Source of the DNA: an uncultured Muribaculum sp.
Lineage (GTDB): Bacteria > Bacteroidota > Bacteroidia > Bacteroidales > Muribaculaceae
Direction: 5' to 3'
Assembly (NCBI GenBank): GCA_910578785.1
Contig: CAJTSJ010000008.1
Location: 1-64,000, forward strand
Length of the DNA: 64,000 nucleotides
Below the pieces are notes generated by a model. That model saw nothing but the letters and a program-made list of their open reading frames with translations, had not been told where the DNA came from and ran no database searches. The translations under genes were made by a program, and so were the position numbers. Positions 23,094 through 32,057 of the stretch are shown here, piece after piece (the stretch's first letter is position 1; each line of letters begins with the position of its first letter).

Positions 23094-26051
23094 TCAAAGT
23101 GCTTCATAAACCATCGACAGAATGGCAGGACGTATATTCAGGCGGGTAAATGCCGGAGTGTCGCGGGTCGGATTGACGCGATTGCTGAGGAATATATAGA
23201 CCAGTCCGTTGTGGGGATCAATCCAAAAGCATGTGCCCGTAAATCCAATATGTCCCACTGTCGACGGATGGGCGCACTCAGGCACCGGAGACTTGGCGGG
23301 ATTCTGCGTGTCGGGCTTGTCGAAGCCGAGACCGCGTCGCGAATTCGGGCTCTTTGCCGACATGAACATGTCCATGGTGTTTTTAGATATTATCTGACGG
23401 CCTCCGTAGACTCCGTGGTCAAGATACATCTGGCACACCTTTGCCAGATCGTCGGCATTGGAAAACAATCCGGCATTGCCCTGTACTCCGCCCATAAACG
23501 CGCTCAGCTCGTCGTGGACATAGCCGTGCATGGTCTGGCGACGCAGAAAGGTGTCATGTTCGGTCGGAGCGACCGTACCTTTTGTAAATCGCGAAAGCGG
23601 ATTGTAGGTGGTGCGATATGCACCAAGCGGACAGAAGACGTTTTCATGCACATAGCGGTCGTGTGCCAGTCCGGTCAGACGCTCCTCCATCTCCTTCAAC
23701 AGGATGAAGTTAAGGTCGGAATAGCACATGCCCCCTTTCTTGCGCAACGCTACATTATATATACGTCCGAGAATCGTGTCGGCGGTGCATCGCCCCACAT
23801 AAAGTCCGTCGTTAATCTTTACATTGAATTCATCGGTCATAACGGGCGAGGTGATGTCGCGGCGCAGGCGGGCCTTGTTGTTGCCGTAAACGCCCTTATA
23901 CAGTTTTATCGTGTTGTCACCGCGATACCGATAGCCGAGCAACCGGCCTGTATAGCTTGCCGAGTCCATCACGGCATGCCAGATGCTAAGCGTAGCCGGC
24001 ATACGGCTCTCATGGTAAAGCATCTGCTTCACGGTGATAGAGCGTTTGTCTTCAGTGTCCATACCGGGAAGATACATGCTCACCGGCTTGTCAAGTTTGT
24101 AAAGGCCGCGGTCATAGGCCAGCATCAGCCCGGGCAGTGTTCCGGCGGCCTTACTAACCGAGGCCAGATCATACATGGTCGAGTCCGACACCTTGTGTGT
24201 CTTGTGGTTGTCGGTATATCCGTAGTTTTTATTGACGACGACCTTGCCGTTTCGTGCGACAAGCACCTGACAGCCTGGAAATGCACCGGTGGACAGGCCC
24301 ACCTTGACAATAGAGTCGATACGTGACTGAAGTCCGGGATCCATTCCTTCGGCCGACGGGGTGCTGTAGCCCAGACGCGTCTTCAAAAGCCCGACTCCGG
24401 CACCGCACGGAGCCACGCCGTTGACCTCCACGGGAAGCATGCCGTTGACACGTATGCCTCCAAACACGGCTTGAGCCGCATATTCCCTCGCAAGTCGCGA
24501 ATCCTCGCCGGCAAGAATCGACGCACGGCTCCTGACCGGAGCGAACTTGGCCATGCGGTAAGGCTCCATCAGGAACACTGTCACCAGGCCGTTATGCTCG
24601 CCAATCTGCTTCAACACGTTGCGAGAACCGGCCTTGTCGCTGAATACAGCGGTTATTACCAGATTATGTTTCTTAATCGAGGCCACCTGATCAGGCGACA
24701 GGCTCTCCGACGCCGAATAGAGCTTGACATCGGCATATTTACGGCACATCGAACTGAATTCATTGTCGCGCTGAGCACCGATGCTCAGTACAGCTATGCT
24801 TATGGAATCGAGTCCGTGGACAGGCAACAGTCCGTCACCGTTATTGACACACACCATCATAGCCTCCGTAAGACGGCGACGCACAGCTTCCGATTCAGCA
24901 GAGGCTATAAGCCGTTTGAGTCCCGGCGAGCCTACCGCTCCGGGCCGGCGGTCAAGACCGAGCGCATATTTATAGGCGAGCATCTTCTTTACACGGTCAT
25001 TCACAATATCTTCCGACAGCTCACCGCTCTGAAGGGCCTCCATGACGGCCGATATGTCGGAAGCGAGCGAAAGTGGCTGCAGAAGCACATCAGCGCCGGC
25101 CTTAAGCGCCGACACGCAGATGTTCTGACCGGGAAGCGCAGCCCCCTTCATGGCGAGTCCGTCGGTAAACACAAGTCCTTCAAATCCCATCTCCTTCCGA
25201 AGAAGGTCGGTCGTGATTTTGCCCGACATAGACGCAGGCCGTCCCGACTGGTCAAAAGCAGGAACGTCAAGATGCCCAACCATCACACCACCAAGGCCCG
25301 ACTCAATATAATTTCTGAACGGAAGCAGATCAATCTCGTCCATGGCCTGCCGCGAATGATCCACAACAGGCAGTGCCTTATGCGAATCCACACTCGTGTC
25401 GCCATGTCCGGGAAAATGCTTTGCCACAGACATCACACCCCCGTCCTCGAGACCCTTGGCATACGCGACACCCAACCTGGCTACACGTTCAGGGTCGGCT
25501 CCGAACGAACGCCGGCCTATTACAGGATTGGCCGGATTGATATTGACATCCATCACCGGAGCAAAATTCACCTGTATACCGAGCAGACGGCATTGACGGG
25601 CCACTTCTCGGCCATAGTCATAAAGCAGTTTTTCGTCGGCAATGGAACCGAGGCTCATATTATATGGGAACTTCGGGGCATCTTTCAGGCGCATGGCCAG
25701 TCCCCACTCGCCGTCAAGCGTAATCATCAACGGCACCTTCGACAGCGACTGCGCATAGTCGATAAGCGCGGCATACTGGTCGACCGTACCGGCGCTGAAC
25801 AGCAATCCGCCGACTTGCGAACCGCCCACATATTTTTTAAGGACACCTTTGGCGACAGTGACGTCGCGCGGGTCGACAACCGGCACGAAAAGATGCTGAA
25901 CGCGCTCGCGCAACGACATGGAGCTGAAAACCGAATCGACCCAAGCATCGCATGCCGAAGCATCCATGCCCTTCATCAAGCCCGTCGGACGGGCTACCGC
26001 CATAATCCCTGCGGCCAACGTGACCGACACTAACAACAATAACCGTTTCAT
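23094..26051 (-). CDS. GH3 (NagZ-like) beta-N-acetylhexosaminidase fused to a class C beta-lactamase-fold domain
   Basis: 985 residues with a signal peptide (about 1-20). The GH3 domain (about 40-370) carries the NagZ loop KHFPGHGDTSVDSHKALP (residues 211-228) and the nucleophile Asp297 in FTDGLAMKG. A GH3 C-terminal-like sandwich follows (about 390-550). The C-terminal part (about 570-985) is a serine hydrolase of the beta-lactamase/DD-peptidase fold: SxxK is Ser631-Val-Ser-Lys634, with a YSDLNF motif near residue 790. NagZ removes GlcNAc from muropeptides, and the second domain may act on D-amino-acid peptides or esters. The signal peptide places it in the periplasm, unlike cytoplasmic proteobacterial NagZ. 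This architecture is known in Bacteroidetes; substrates here are inferred. Confidence 0.9.
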   Translation of the reverse strand: MKRLLLLVSVTLAAGIMAVARPTGLMKGMDASACDAWVDSVFSSMSLRERVQHLFVPVVDPRDVTVAKGVLKKYVGGSQVGGLLFSAGTVDQYAALIDYAQSLSKVPLMITLDGEWGLAMRLKDAPKFPYNMSLGSIADEKLLYDYGREVARQCRLLGIQVNFAPVMDVNINPANPVIGRRSFGADPERVARLGVAYAKGLEDGGVMSVAKHFPGHGDTSVDSHKALPVVDHSRQAMDEIDLLPFRNYIESGLGGVMVGHLDVPAFDQSGRPASMSGKITTDLLRKEMGFEGLVFTDGLAMKGAALPGQNICVSALKAGADVLLQPLSLASDISAVMEALQSGELSEDIVNDRVKKMLAYKYALGLDRRPGAVGSPGLKRLIASAESEAVRRRLTEAMMVCVNNGDGLLPVHGLDSISIAVLSIGAQRDNEFSSMCRKYADVKLYSASESLSPDQVASIKKHNLVITAVFSDKAGSRNVLKQIGEHNGLVTVFLMEPYRMAKFAPVRSRASILAGEDSRLAREYAAQAVFGGIRVNGMLPVEVNGVAPCGAGVGLLKTRLGYSTPSAEGMDPGLQSRIDSIVKVGLSTGAFPGCQVLVARNGKVVVNKNYGYTDNHKTHKVSDSTMYDLASVSKAAGTLPGLMLAYDRGLYKLDKPVSMYLPGMDTEDKRSITVKQMLYHESRMPATLSIWHAVMDSASYTGRLLGYRYRGDNTIKLYKGVYGNNKARLRRDITSPVMTDEFNVKINDGLYVGRCTADTILGRIYNVALRKKGGMCYSDLNFILLKEMEERLTGLAHDRYVHENVFCPLGAYRTTYNPLSRFTKGTVAPTEHDTFLRRQTMHGYVHDELSAFMGGVQGNAGLFSNADDLAKVCQMYLDHGVYGGRQIISKNTMDMFMSAKSPNSRRGLGFDKPDTQNPAKSPVPECAHPSTVGHIGFTGTCFWIDPHNGLVYIFLSNRVNPTRDTPAFTRLNIRPAILSMVYEAL

Positions 26052-26101
26052 AACAAATTAACTATTTTCCATGCTATAATATTGTACTTCAAAGTCTAAA
26101 A

Positions 26102-27562
26102 TCACATACGCGGTGAATCGTCGCGATACTTTATCGTCTTTTTCTTATTCTTTTCAAGATAGTCCATCAGCGTCTCGTCCAGACGAAGCGGGCTTTTGGC
26201 CACTACAACGCCATGGGTCAGAGGCTCCATATAGTCGCCGCCATTGGCCAGATAGTCAATAGTCACCAGACGGTATGTGCGTCCGGGGTCTATATTCCGA
26301 TAGTCAAATCCGGCACTGACACCGTCGCCACCGCGATGCTCCATCACCTTGAATCCTTCGGCAAGGTCCTCTCCCTTTATGTCCATCACCACCAGACGGT
26401 TGTCAAACGGGAGCATCGTCATTATCATCCCCTTGGTGATGTCGCCTTTAGGCAGGCCGCGACGTATGCCTCCCTTGTTGACTATAGCCAAATCCACCGG
26501 ACGATTGGAAAAATCCTCGCCCATGCGGCACATGATGTCGGCAACCCAGTTAAGGAGCAAATCACCTGACTGTGGCATCTCCTGCGCCATACGGCCAATC
26601 TTCACGTTCATCAGCGAATCCACTCCGGCACGATACGGCTCAAGAACCGCCGCGGCCACAGGGTCTATGCGTCCGTCAAGACGGCTATCGACGGCGATAA
26701 GCCTGTAGTCGCTCCGCTTTGAGTCGAGGTCTATGTCGATAAGTCCGAGATTCACACCGCGGCTGCCGGTCTGCACCACCAGCACCGAATCGCCCGAGGC
26801 ATTCGGAATGCGATGTTCCGGAGCACTCGTCGCTTCAGGGTCGATAAGTGTATGCGAATGGCCGCCTATGATGATGTCGATATCCTCCGAGGCCCGGGCC
26901 AGGTCAATGTCGCTCGGCGTGGGAGGGTTTTCAGTAGAATAACCCACATGGGTCACAGCCACCACAAGGTCGGCATGCTCCACATTTTTCAAATACCACG
27001 CCATCGAGTTGGCCGCCTTTATGCCGTCGAGATATACGACTCCCGTGGACTTGTCGTGGGCTATCATTCCCTGCGGATCAAGGTTTATTCCAATAAATCC
27101 GACCCGTTTGTCTCCAAACCGTTTGACAGTATAAGGCTTGAACACTCCCTCAAGAGCCGTGCCCCTCACATCGTAATTAGTCGTTATTTTATCGGCTTTT
27201 ACATTCTTCCACTGCTCGGCAAGCGACTCCACACCATTGTCAAACTCATGATTTCCAAGAATCTGAATGTCATATCCAAGCTCATTCATCATTTTGCGCT
27301 CAACCTCACCGCCATAAAGCGTAAAGTATAGAGTGCCCTGCACGGCATCGCCGGCATCAACAAGGAGAACATTAGGCTCGACAGCCCTCACGCTGTCGAC
27401 CAGCACCTTACGGCGCAGTATTCCACCCAGCCCCTTGTCATTGGGATCAATCTGGCTGTGGGTGTCGTTGGTATGCAGTATCACCAGATTGTCTGAATAT
27501 GCGGCTCCGCTACACACCGCACACAACAATCCGGCAGTAAAAAATCTATTTATACGTTTCAT
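26102..27562 (-). CDS. Periplasmic 5'-nucleotidase / metallophosphatase (UshA-like)
   Basis: 486 residues with a signal peptide (about 1-23). The N-terminal metallophosphatase domain (about 24-285) shows the dimetal motifs LVILHTNDTHSQ, LVDAGDAVQG, ILGNHEFDNG and the histidines of VVAVTHVG and IIIGGHSHT. The C-terminal 5'-nucleotidase domain (about 300-486) includes AIVNKGGIRRGLPKG. It hydrolyses nucleotides or related phosphomonoesters in the periplasm for phosphate and nucleoside scavenging. It lies 50 nt upstream of the GH3 fusion gene on the same strand, so the two may be co-transcribed. Confidence 0.92.
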   Translation of the reverse strand: MKRINRFFTAGLLCAVCSGAAYSDNLVILHTNDTHSQIDPNDKGLGGILRRKVLVDSVRAVEPNVLLVDAGDAVQGTLYFTLYGGEVERKMMNELGYDIQILGNHEFDNGVESLAEQWKNVKADKITTNYDVRGTALEGVFKPYTVKRFGDKRVGFIGINLDPQGMIAHDKSTGVVYLDGIKAANSMAWYLKNVEHADLVVAVTHVGYSTENPPTPSDIDLARASEDIDIIIGGHSHTLIDPEATSAPEHRIPNASGDSVLVVQTGSRGVNLGLIDIDLDSKRSDYRLIAVDSRLDGRIDPVAAAVLEPYRAGVDSLMNVKIGRMAQEMPQSGDLLLNWVADIMCRMGEDFSNRPVDLAIVNKGGIRRGLPKGDITKGMIMTMLPFDNRLVVMDIKGEDLAEGFKVMEHRGGDGVSAGFDYRNIDPGRTYRLVTIDYLANGGDYMEPLTHGVVVAKSPLRLDETLMDYLEKNKKKTIKYRDDSPRM

Positions 27563-27660
27563 TGCTTACTGATTAATGTCATCAACAGATTACGAAATTA
27601 CTCAAAATCCGCAGATTGTGCAATTGTCGCAAAAAAATTGCAAATTTTTGCCCGCAACTA

Positions 27661-27691
27661 TTGCACAGAACAAAAATACTCCTTAACTTTG
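27661..27691 (+). promoter_or_regulatory. Promoter for tRNA-Arg
   Basis: TTG (27661-27663), 20 nt, TAACTTTG (27684-27691), then about 18 nt to the mature tRNA 5' end. Confidence 0.6.
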
Positions 27692-27709
27692 CAACCGCAA
27701 ACAGCAAAT

Positions 27710-27783
27710 GGCTCCTTAGCTCAACTGAATAGAGCATCTGACTACGGATCAGAAGGTTACAGGTTTGAATCCTGTAGGAGTCA
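27710..27783 (+). tRNA. tRNA-Arg (anticodon ACG)
   Basis: 74 nt folding as a cloverleaf. The acceptor arms GGCTCCT and AGGAGTC pair over seven positions with one G-U. The anticodon stem TCTGA/TCAGA encloses the loop CTACGGA, giving anticodon ACG, and the T arm is ACAGG-TTTGAAT-CCTGT. The discriminator base is A. CCA is not encoded. A34 would be deaminated to inosine to read CGU, CGC and CGA. Confidence 0.95.
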
Positions 27784-27787
27784 CACA

Positions 27788-27819
27788 AAATCAGGCCACT
27801 CGGTTGAGTGGCCTGATTT
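27788..27819 (+). terminator. Terminator after tRNA-Arg
   Basis: AAATCAGGCCACTC (27788-27801) pairs with GAGTGGCCTGATTT (27806-27819) around a 4-nt loop, followed by ATTTATTT-like sequence. It starts 5 nt after the tRNA. Confidence 0.8.
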
Positions 27820-27880
27820 ATTTCCAGCCCCACCTTACCGTTCAGGAAAAGCATATTGCGGGTCAGCAGAAAAATCAACG

Positions 27881-27949
27881 CCACACCCGTACGCAACGTC
27901 GTATTGTCATTGCATTCAAGACGGCTTTTAAAAGGTGTGGTTATTTTTT
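27881..27949 (+). ncRNA. Possible small RNA end or second terminator
   Basis: CCACACC (27881-27887) can pair with GGTGTGG (27934-27940), enclosing a 46-nt loop with an inner CGTC/GACG helix, and TTATTTTTT follows. This looks like the terminator end of a short transcript between the tRNA terminator and the next promoter. No start is identified and expression is unknown. Confidence 0.25.
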
Positions 27950-27959
27950 CAATGCGGTA

Positions 27960-27991
27960 TTGGCTGTATTGATGCATTTTTTGTATTTTTG
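27960..27991 (+). promoter_or_regulatory. Promoter for the coiled-coil membrane protein gene
   Basis: TTG (27960-27962), 21 nt, TATTTTTG (27984-27991), about 25-30 nt before the ATG at 28021. Confidence 0.55.
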
Positions 27992-28020
27992 CACAAAATA
28001 AGACAATCTCTAAAATAGCT

Positions 28021-28941
28021 ATGGAAGGAAACGAAAAGAAGTCAAAAAGCCTGCAAACGGGCGTTATCGTGTTAGGTGTGCTGCTTGTAGGAGCCATTCT
28101 CGCATTCATATTCACCACAAATTCAATGAACAAGAAGATTGAAGCGGCGGAGATAGCCAATGAACAGCTCCAGCTGACCAATGAACAGCTTCAGCTTTCA
28201 AATGAATACCAAGCACTTAACACCGAGTTTGCCCAATACGAAAACCAGTCGCAGCTTCTGGCCAACGACTCGCTCGTGTCGAAATATGCGGCAGCCAAAA
28301 GCAAGGTGGAAAAACTTCTTCAGGAACTAAACTCCGAAAAGCAGAAGAGCGCACAGCGCATCAAGCAGCTCCAGGACGAAATCGGAACCCTCAAAAACAT
28401 ACTCCGCCACTATGTGGCCCAGATAGACTCACTCGGCAAGGAAAACGCATCGCTCCGCACCGAAAACGAGCAAATCAAGCAACGCAACCAGCAGCTGTCG
28501 ACCCGCGTGGCCAATGAGACCAAACGAGCCGAGGCCTTGTCGGAGCGCATGGTGCTCGCCGAAAAGCTCAACGTGACCGGGCTGTCACTTACTCCGCTGA
28601 AGAAAAACGGAAAGAACGAAAAGAACGTCACCAAAGCCAAGCAGCTTATGGTGAGCTTCACCATACCGCAGAACAACTCCACACCCGTCGGGGAGAAAGT
28701 CATATACCTGCGAATCACCAATCCCGAAGGTTCGTTGCTTGGCGACGCCGGACACTTCAGCTTCGAAGGCGGATCAGTGGCCTGCACGGCAAGAAAGACA
28801 ATCGAATATGCCGGCGAGGAGATTCCCGGAATAAAAATCTACTGGGACGTAAACACCACGCTCACCCCCGGCGACTACACCGTAGAGCTGTTTGCCGACA
28901 ACTACCGTCTGGTTTCACGCAAATTCACCCTAAAGAAATAA
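28021..28941 (+). CDS. Membrane-anchored coiled-coil protein of unknown function
   Basis: 306 residues. A short cytoplasmic N-terminus rich in Lys is followed by one membrane helix (about 14-34, GVIVLGVLLVGAILAFIF). A long coiled coil comes next (about 37-185), with repeated IANEQLQLTNEQLQLSNEY-type heptads. The C-terminal domain (about 190-306) looks beta-rich (KAKQLMVSFTIPQNN, YTVELFADNYRLVSRKF). I do not recognise a named family. The topology suggests an envelope protein with its C-terminal domain in the periplasm. The promoter is its own; the MgtC-like gene follows after 13 nt. Confidence 0.8.
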   Translation: MEGNEKKSKSLQTGVIVLGVLLVGAILAFIFTTNSMNKKIEAAEIANEQLQLTNEQLQLSNEYQALNTEFAQYENQSQLLANDSLVSKYAAAKSKVEKLLQELNSEKQKSAQRIKQLQDEIGTLKNILRHYVAQIDSLGKENASLRTENEQIKQRNQQLSTRVANETKRAEALSERMVLAEKLNVTGLSLTPLKKNGKNEKNVTKAKQLMVSFTIPQNNSTPVGEKVIYLRITNPEGSLLGDAGHFSFEGGSVACTARKTIEYAGEEIPGIKIYWDVNTTLTPGDYTVELFADNYRLVSRKFTLKK

Positions 28942-28954
28942 CCCCAACCAGCAA

Positions 28955-29680
28955 ATGCCCGAATTCTGGAACGATATAATAGCCGACATCAACTCCATCG
29001 AAGTCACCACCGTCTCGTCGGTGTTCAAGCTGTGCCTTAGCCTGTTGCTCGGCTGTTGCGTGGGCTTCGAGCGCAAGCGCAAGGGACAGATAGCCGGAGT
29101 GCGCACCTTTGCCCTCATATCCATGGGGGCCACGCTGGCAATGCTTCTTTCCATCTACGTTCCTCAGGAATATTTAGGGCTAAAGAACGGCGACCCGGGC
29201 CGTATCGCGGCGCAGGTGGTGACCGGCATAGGTTTCCTCGGCGCAGGCGCGATAATTCAGATGAAAGGTTCGGTGCGTGGGCTTACTACAGCCGCCGGCA
29301 TATGGATGATAGCGGCCATCGGCATGGCCGTAGGTGTAGGAATGTACACTCTCGCCATAGTGGCCACGGCGCTCATTCTTGTGGTACTGGTGCTCATCGA
29401 GCGCTGGGAACACCGTATCAGCGCCGGAGTGGAGTCGCGCATCATCCGTCTGAAATTGTCTGAAATCGCAGAGGACATCGACGGCTACCGTGAAGTGCTC
29501 ACCCGCCATCATGTACATCTGAGCAACGTATATGTGGAGTATGACTATGAAGCCTGCGTGACACGGCTAAACCTCGTGGTACTGATAAGCGAACGCACCA
29601 ATTACCTTGCTCTGTTTGCCGAACTCAGGGGCGTGAAGCCGACTCTGGCCGTATCGCTCGGCAATCAGGTCAGCATATGA
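28955..29680 (+). CDS. MgtC/SapB family membrane protein
   Basis: 241 residues. The N-terminal four to five membrane segments carry the family motifs LLLGCCVGFERKRKGQIAGVRTFALISMGA and TGIGFLGAGAIIQ, followed by VRGLTTAAGIWMIAAIGMAVG. The C-terminal soluble part (about 155-241) looks ACT-like. MgtC proteins help bacteria cope with low magnesium and modulate membrane ATPase activity; the exact role of this branch is not known. It lies between the coiled-coil gene and a KefB-type antiporter gene (70 nt away), all on the plus strand. Confidence 0.92.
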   Translation: MPEFWNDIIADINSIEVTTVSSVFKLCLSLLLGCCVGFERKRKGQIAGVRTFALISMGATLAMLLSIYVPQEYLGLKNGDPGRIAAQVVTGIGFLGAGAIIQMKGSVRGLTTAAGIWMIAAIGMAVGVGMYTLAIVATALILVVLVLIERWEHRISAGVESRIIRLKLSEIAEDIDGYREVLTRHHVHLSNVYVEYDYEACVTRLNLVVLISERTNYLALFAELRGVKPTLAVSLGNQVSI

Positions 29681-29750
29681 CAATTCCTAATCATCAACCG
29701 ACTATAGCCCGCGGCACATCCGGGACCGACAACTCATATTGTAACGTACT

Positions 29751-32039
29751 ATGATTCAAAATATCATATTATCGCTAATCTCCTCGGCAGAGACCGCCGC
29801 CAATGAAAGCGGCGAGGCGCTGTCGAATCTTCAGGTGGACAATCTGGTGTCCGACCTCGCATTCATCCTGCTTCTCGGCGCGGTGGTCACCGTTCTGTTC
29901 AAATGGATAAAACAACCGGTAGTCCTGGGCTATATCGTAGCAGGATTTCTTGCAAGCCCGCACTTTGAATATCTGCCCTCCGTCACCACCGAAAGCAACA
30001 TCGAGTTCTGGGCTCAGCTCGGCATCGTGGTTCTGCTCTTCTCGCTCGGACTTGAATTCAGCTTCAAAAAACTGCTCAACGTAGGAGGTTCGGCCATAGT
30101 CACGGCACTTATAATCGTGATAGGCATGATGGCCACCGGATTTGCAGTGGGACACCTTCTGCACTTCTCCCATATCAACAGCCTGTTTCTGGGAGGGATG
30201 CTCTCCATGTCGTCGACCACAATCATAATCAAAGCCTTCACCGACTTGAATCTGCGCCAGAAGAAGTTTGCCTCGCTGGTGTTTGCCGTGCTTATAGTCG
30301 AGGACCTGTTTGCCGTATTGATGATGGTGATTCTGTCGTCGATAGCCATCAACAACAGCGTCGAAGGAACCGAAATGCTGTTCAGCGTCGGCAAACTCGG
30401 ATTCTTCCTGATGATATGGTTCCTCGTCGGCACGTATCTGCTCCCCACTCTGCTCAACGCCATTCGCAAGTATCTCAACAACGAGACCCTGCTTATTGTG
30501 TCGATAGGCCTGTGCTTCGGCATGGCCGTGTTCTCGGTCTACTGCGGTTTTTCGCTTGCGCTGGGAGCATTCGTCATGGGCTCTATAATAGCCGGTATCA
30601 GCTACGCCGAACGAATCGAAAGCGTAGTGACTCCGGTCAAGGATCTGTTCGGAGCGGTATTCTTCATATCCGTGGGAATGATGGTCGACCTCAACATCAT
30701 AGTAGAATATCTGTCGCCAATACTCCTGCTTTCAGCCGTGGTGGTTGTGGGCATGATCATATTCGGCACCTTCGGAATGCTTATTACCGGACAACCGCTT
30801 AGAATAGCCATGGAATCGGGATTTTCACTTACTCAGATTGGAGAATTCGCATTCATCATCGCCTCGCTCGGCATGTCGCTCGGAGTGCTCGACAGCAATA
30901 TCTATCCGATTGTCGTGGCAGTATCGGTAATCACCACATTCACCACGCCTTACTTCATAAAAATGGCCGATCCGGCATATGAATTCGTCGAGAAACATCT
31001 GCCCAACAAACTGCATTTCCTGATAGAGCGATACAGCAACAAGGCCACAACCGAGAGCGAGACACGCGCCCTCTGGGCTTCGGTGCTTCAGCGCTACATC
31101 TGGCGCATACTGCTATATTCAAGCGTGCTGATAGCCATTGTCCTGATTTCGACTCGCTACTTCATGCCTTGGATACTCGAAGCGACCCCGTCGTGGGGAC
31201 GGCTGATATGCAGCGTGGTTACGCTGACCGCCATGGCTCCCTTCCTCCTGGCCCTGGCCACCCCTGCATCGAAGCGCACCGAACGCCAGCGTCTGCGCTC
31301 GGTCAACGCCCACTTCGACGTTCCGCTGATAGTCATGACCCTGTTCCGCCTGCTGCTTACCCTCGGATTCATCATCTATACGCTCAGCACCATCCATTCG
31401 ATGCGCGTAGGCTGGCTGATAGGCATACTTATATTCTTCACGCTTATCGGCACTTTCTCGCGCCGATTCCGCAAGAGACTCAGAAACATCGAATCGACCT
31501 TCTTCAACAACCTCAACGAACGCGAACTCCGCCGGAGCGGCAAGAACAACAACCTGGTCAGCGACCTGCACATGGCATTCATCGAGGTAGGCTACAGCTG
31601 TCCGTTTGTGGGCGACCGCCTTATTGACTCCAATCTGCGGCAGCGCTACGGCGTAAACGTGGCCAGCATACAACGAGGAGGAAACCTTATTGAAGTGCCC
31701 AACGGCAATACCCGCATATTCCCGGGCGACGTCCTCGGCATCATAGGCACCGACCCTCAGATCGAGTCACTGCTTCCCATCGTGGAAGGCAACGACGACG
31801 AAATGCCGGAAAGCAACTCTGACGACTTCAAGATGACTCACATTCAGCTATCCGAAAACTCTCCGCTGATAGGACAGACTTCGGCCTCGTCAAGACTGCG
31901 CGACAAATACAAGATTCTGCTTGTGGCCATACAGAGAGCCGACGGCACATACGACCACCCGACAGGCCAAAGCGAATTCCGCGTCGACGACGTGCTGTGG
32001 CTGGTGGGAAACACCAAAATAATCGAACAGTTCAAATAA
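29751..32039 (+). CDS. CPA2-type cation:proton antiporter (KefB-like)
   Basis: 762 residues. The Na+/H+-exchanger domain (about 30-420) has 11-12 membrane segments, including LGYIVAGFLASPHFEYLP, WAQLGIVVLLFSLGLEF, LVFAVLIVEDLFAVLMM and SLTQIGEFAFIIASLGMS. A second membrane cluster (about 450-580) follows. Two TrkA-C-like regulatory domains complete the C-terminus (about 600-680 and 690-762). CPA2 transporters exchange K+ or Na+ for protons and help control pH and ion balance. No TrkA-N (NAD-binding) domain is obvious, so glutathione gating as in E. coli KefB/C is unlikely. The DMT-type transporter gene follows after 18 nt. Confidence 0.9.
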   Translation: MIQNIILSLISSAETAANESGEALSNLQVDNLVSDLAFILLLGAVVTVLFKWIKQPVVLGYIVAGFLASPHFEYLPSVTTESNIEFWAQLGIVVLLFSLGLEFSFKKLLNVGGSAIVTALIIVIGMMATGFAVGHLLHFSHINSLFLGGMLSMSSTTIIIKAFTDLNLRQKKFASLVFAVLIVEDLFAVLMMVILSSIAINNSVEGTEMLFSVGKLGFFLMIWFLVGTYLLPTLLNAIRKYLNNETLLIVSIGLCFGMAVFSVYCGFSLALGAFVMGSIIAGISYAERIESVVTPVKDLFGAVFFISVGMMVDLNIIVEYLSPILLLSAVVVVGMIIFGTFGMLITGQPLRIAMESGFSLTQIGEFAFIIASLGMSLGVLDSNIYPIVVAVSVITTFTTPYFIKMADPAYEFVEKHLPNKLHFLIERYSNKATTESETRALWASVLQRYIWRILLYSSVLIAIVLISTRYFMPWILEATPSWGRLICSVVTLTAMAPFLLALATPASKRTERQRLRSVNAHFDVPLIVMTLFRLLLTLGFIIYTLSTIHSMRVGWLIGILIFFTLIGTFSRRFRKRLRNIESTFFNNLNERELRRSGKNNNLVSDLHMAFIEVGYSCPFVGDRLIDSNLRQRYGVNVASIQRGGNLIEVPNGNTRIFPGDVLGIIGTDPQIESLLPIVEGNDDEMPESNSDDFKMTHIQLSENSPLIGQTSASSRLRDKYKILLVAIQRADGTYDHPTGQSEFRVDDVLWLVGNTKIIEQFK

Positions 32040-32057
32040 AACCACACCCATACTGAT

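Noticed and set aside
23037..24326. 429-codon open frame on the plus strand
   Set aside because: Antisense to the C-terminal half of the same fusion gene; shadow frame.
24471..26033. 520-codon open frame on the plus strand
   Set aside because: Fully antisense to the GH3/beta-lactamase fusion, which has recognisable motifs throughout; the antisense translation is Arg/His-rich and has no family features.
27582..28181. 199-codon open frame on the minus strand
   Set aside because: Runs across the tRNA-Arg, its terminator and the start of the coiled-coil gene; not a gene.
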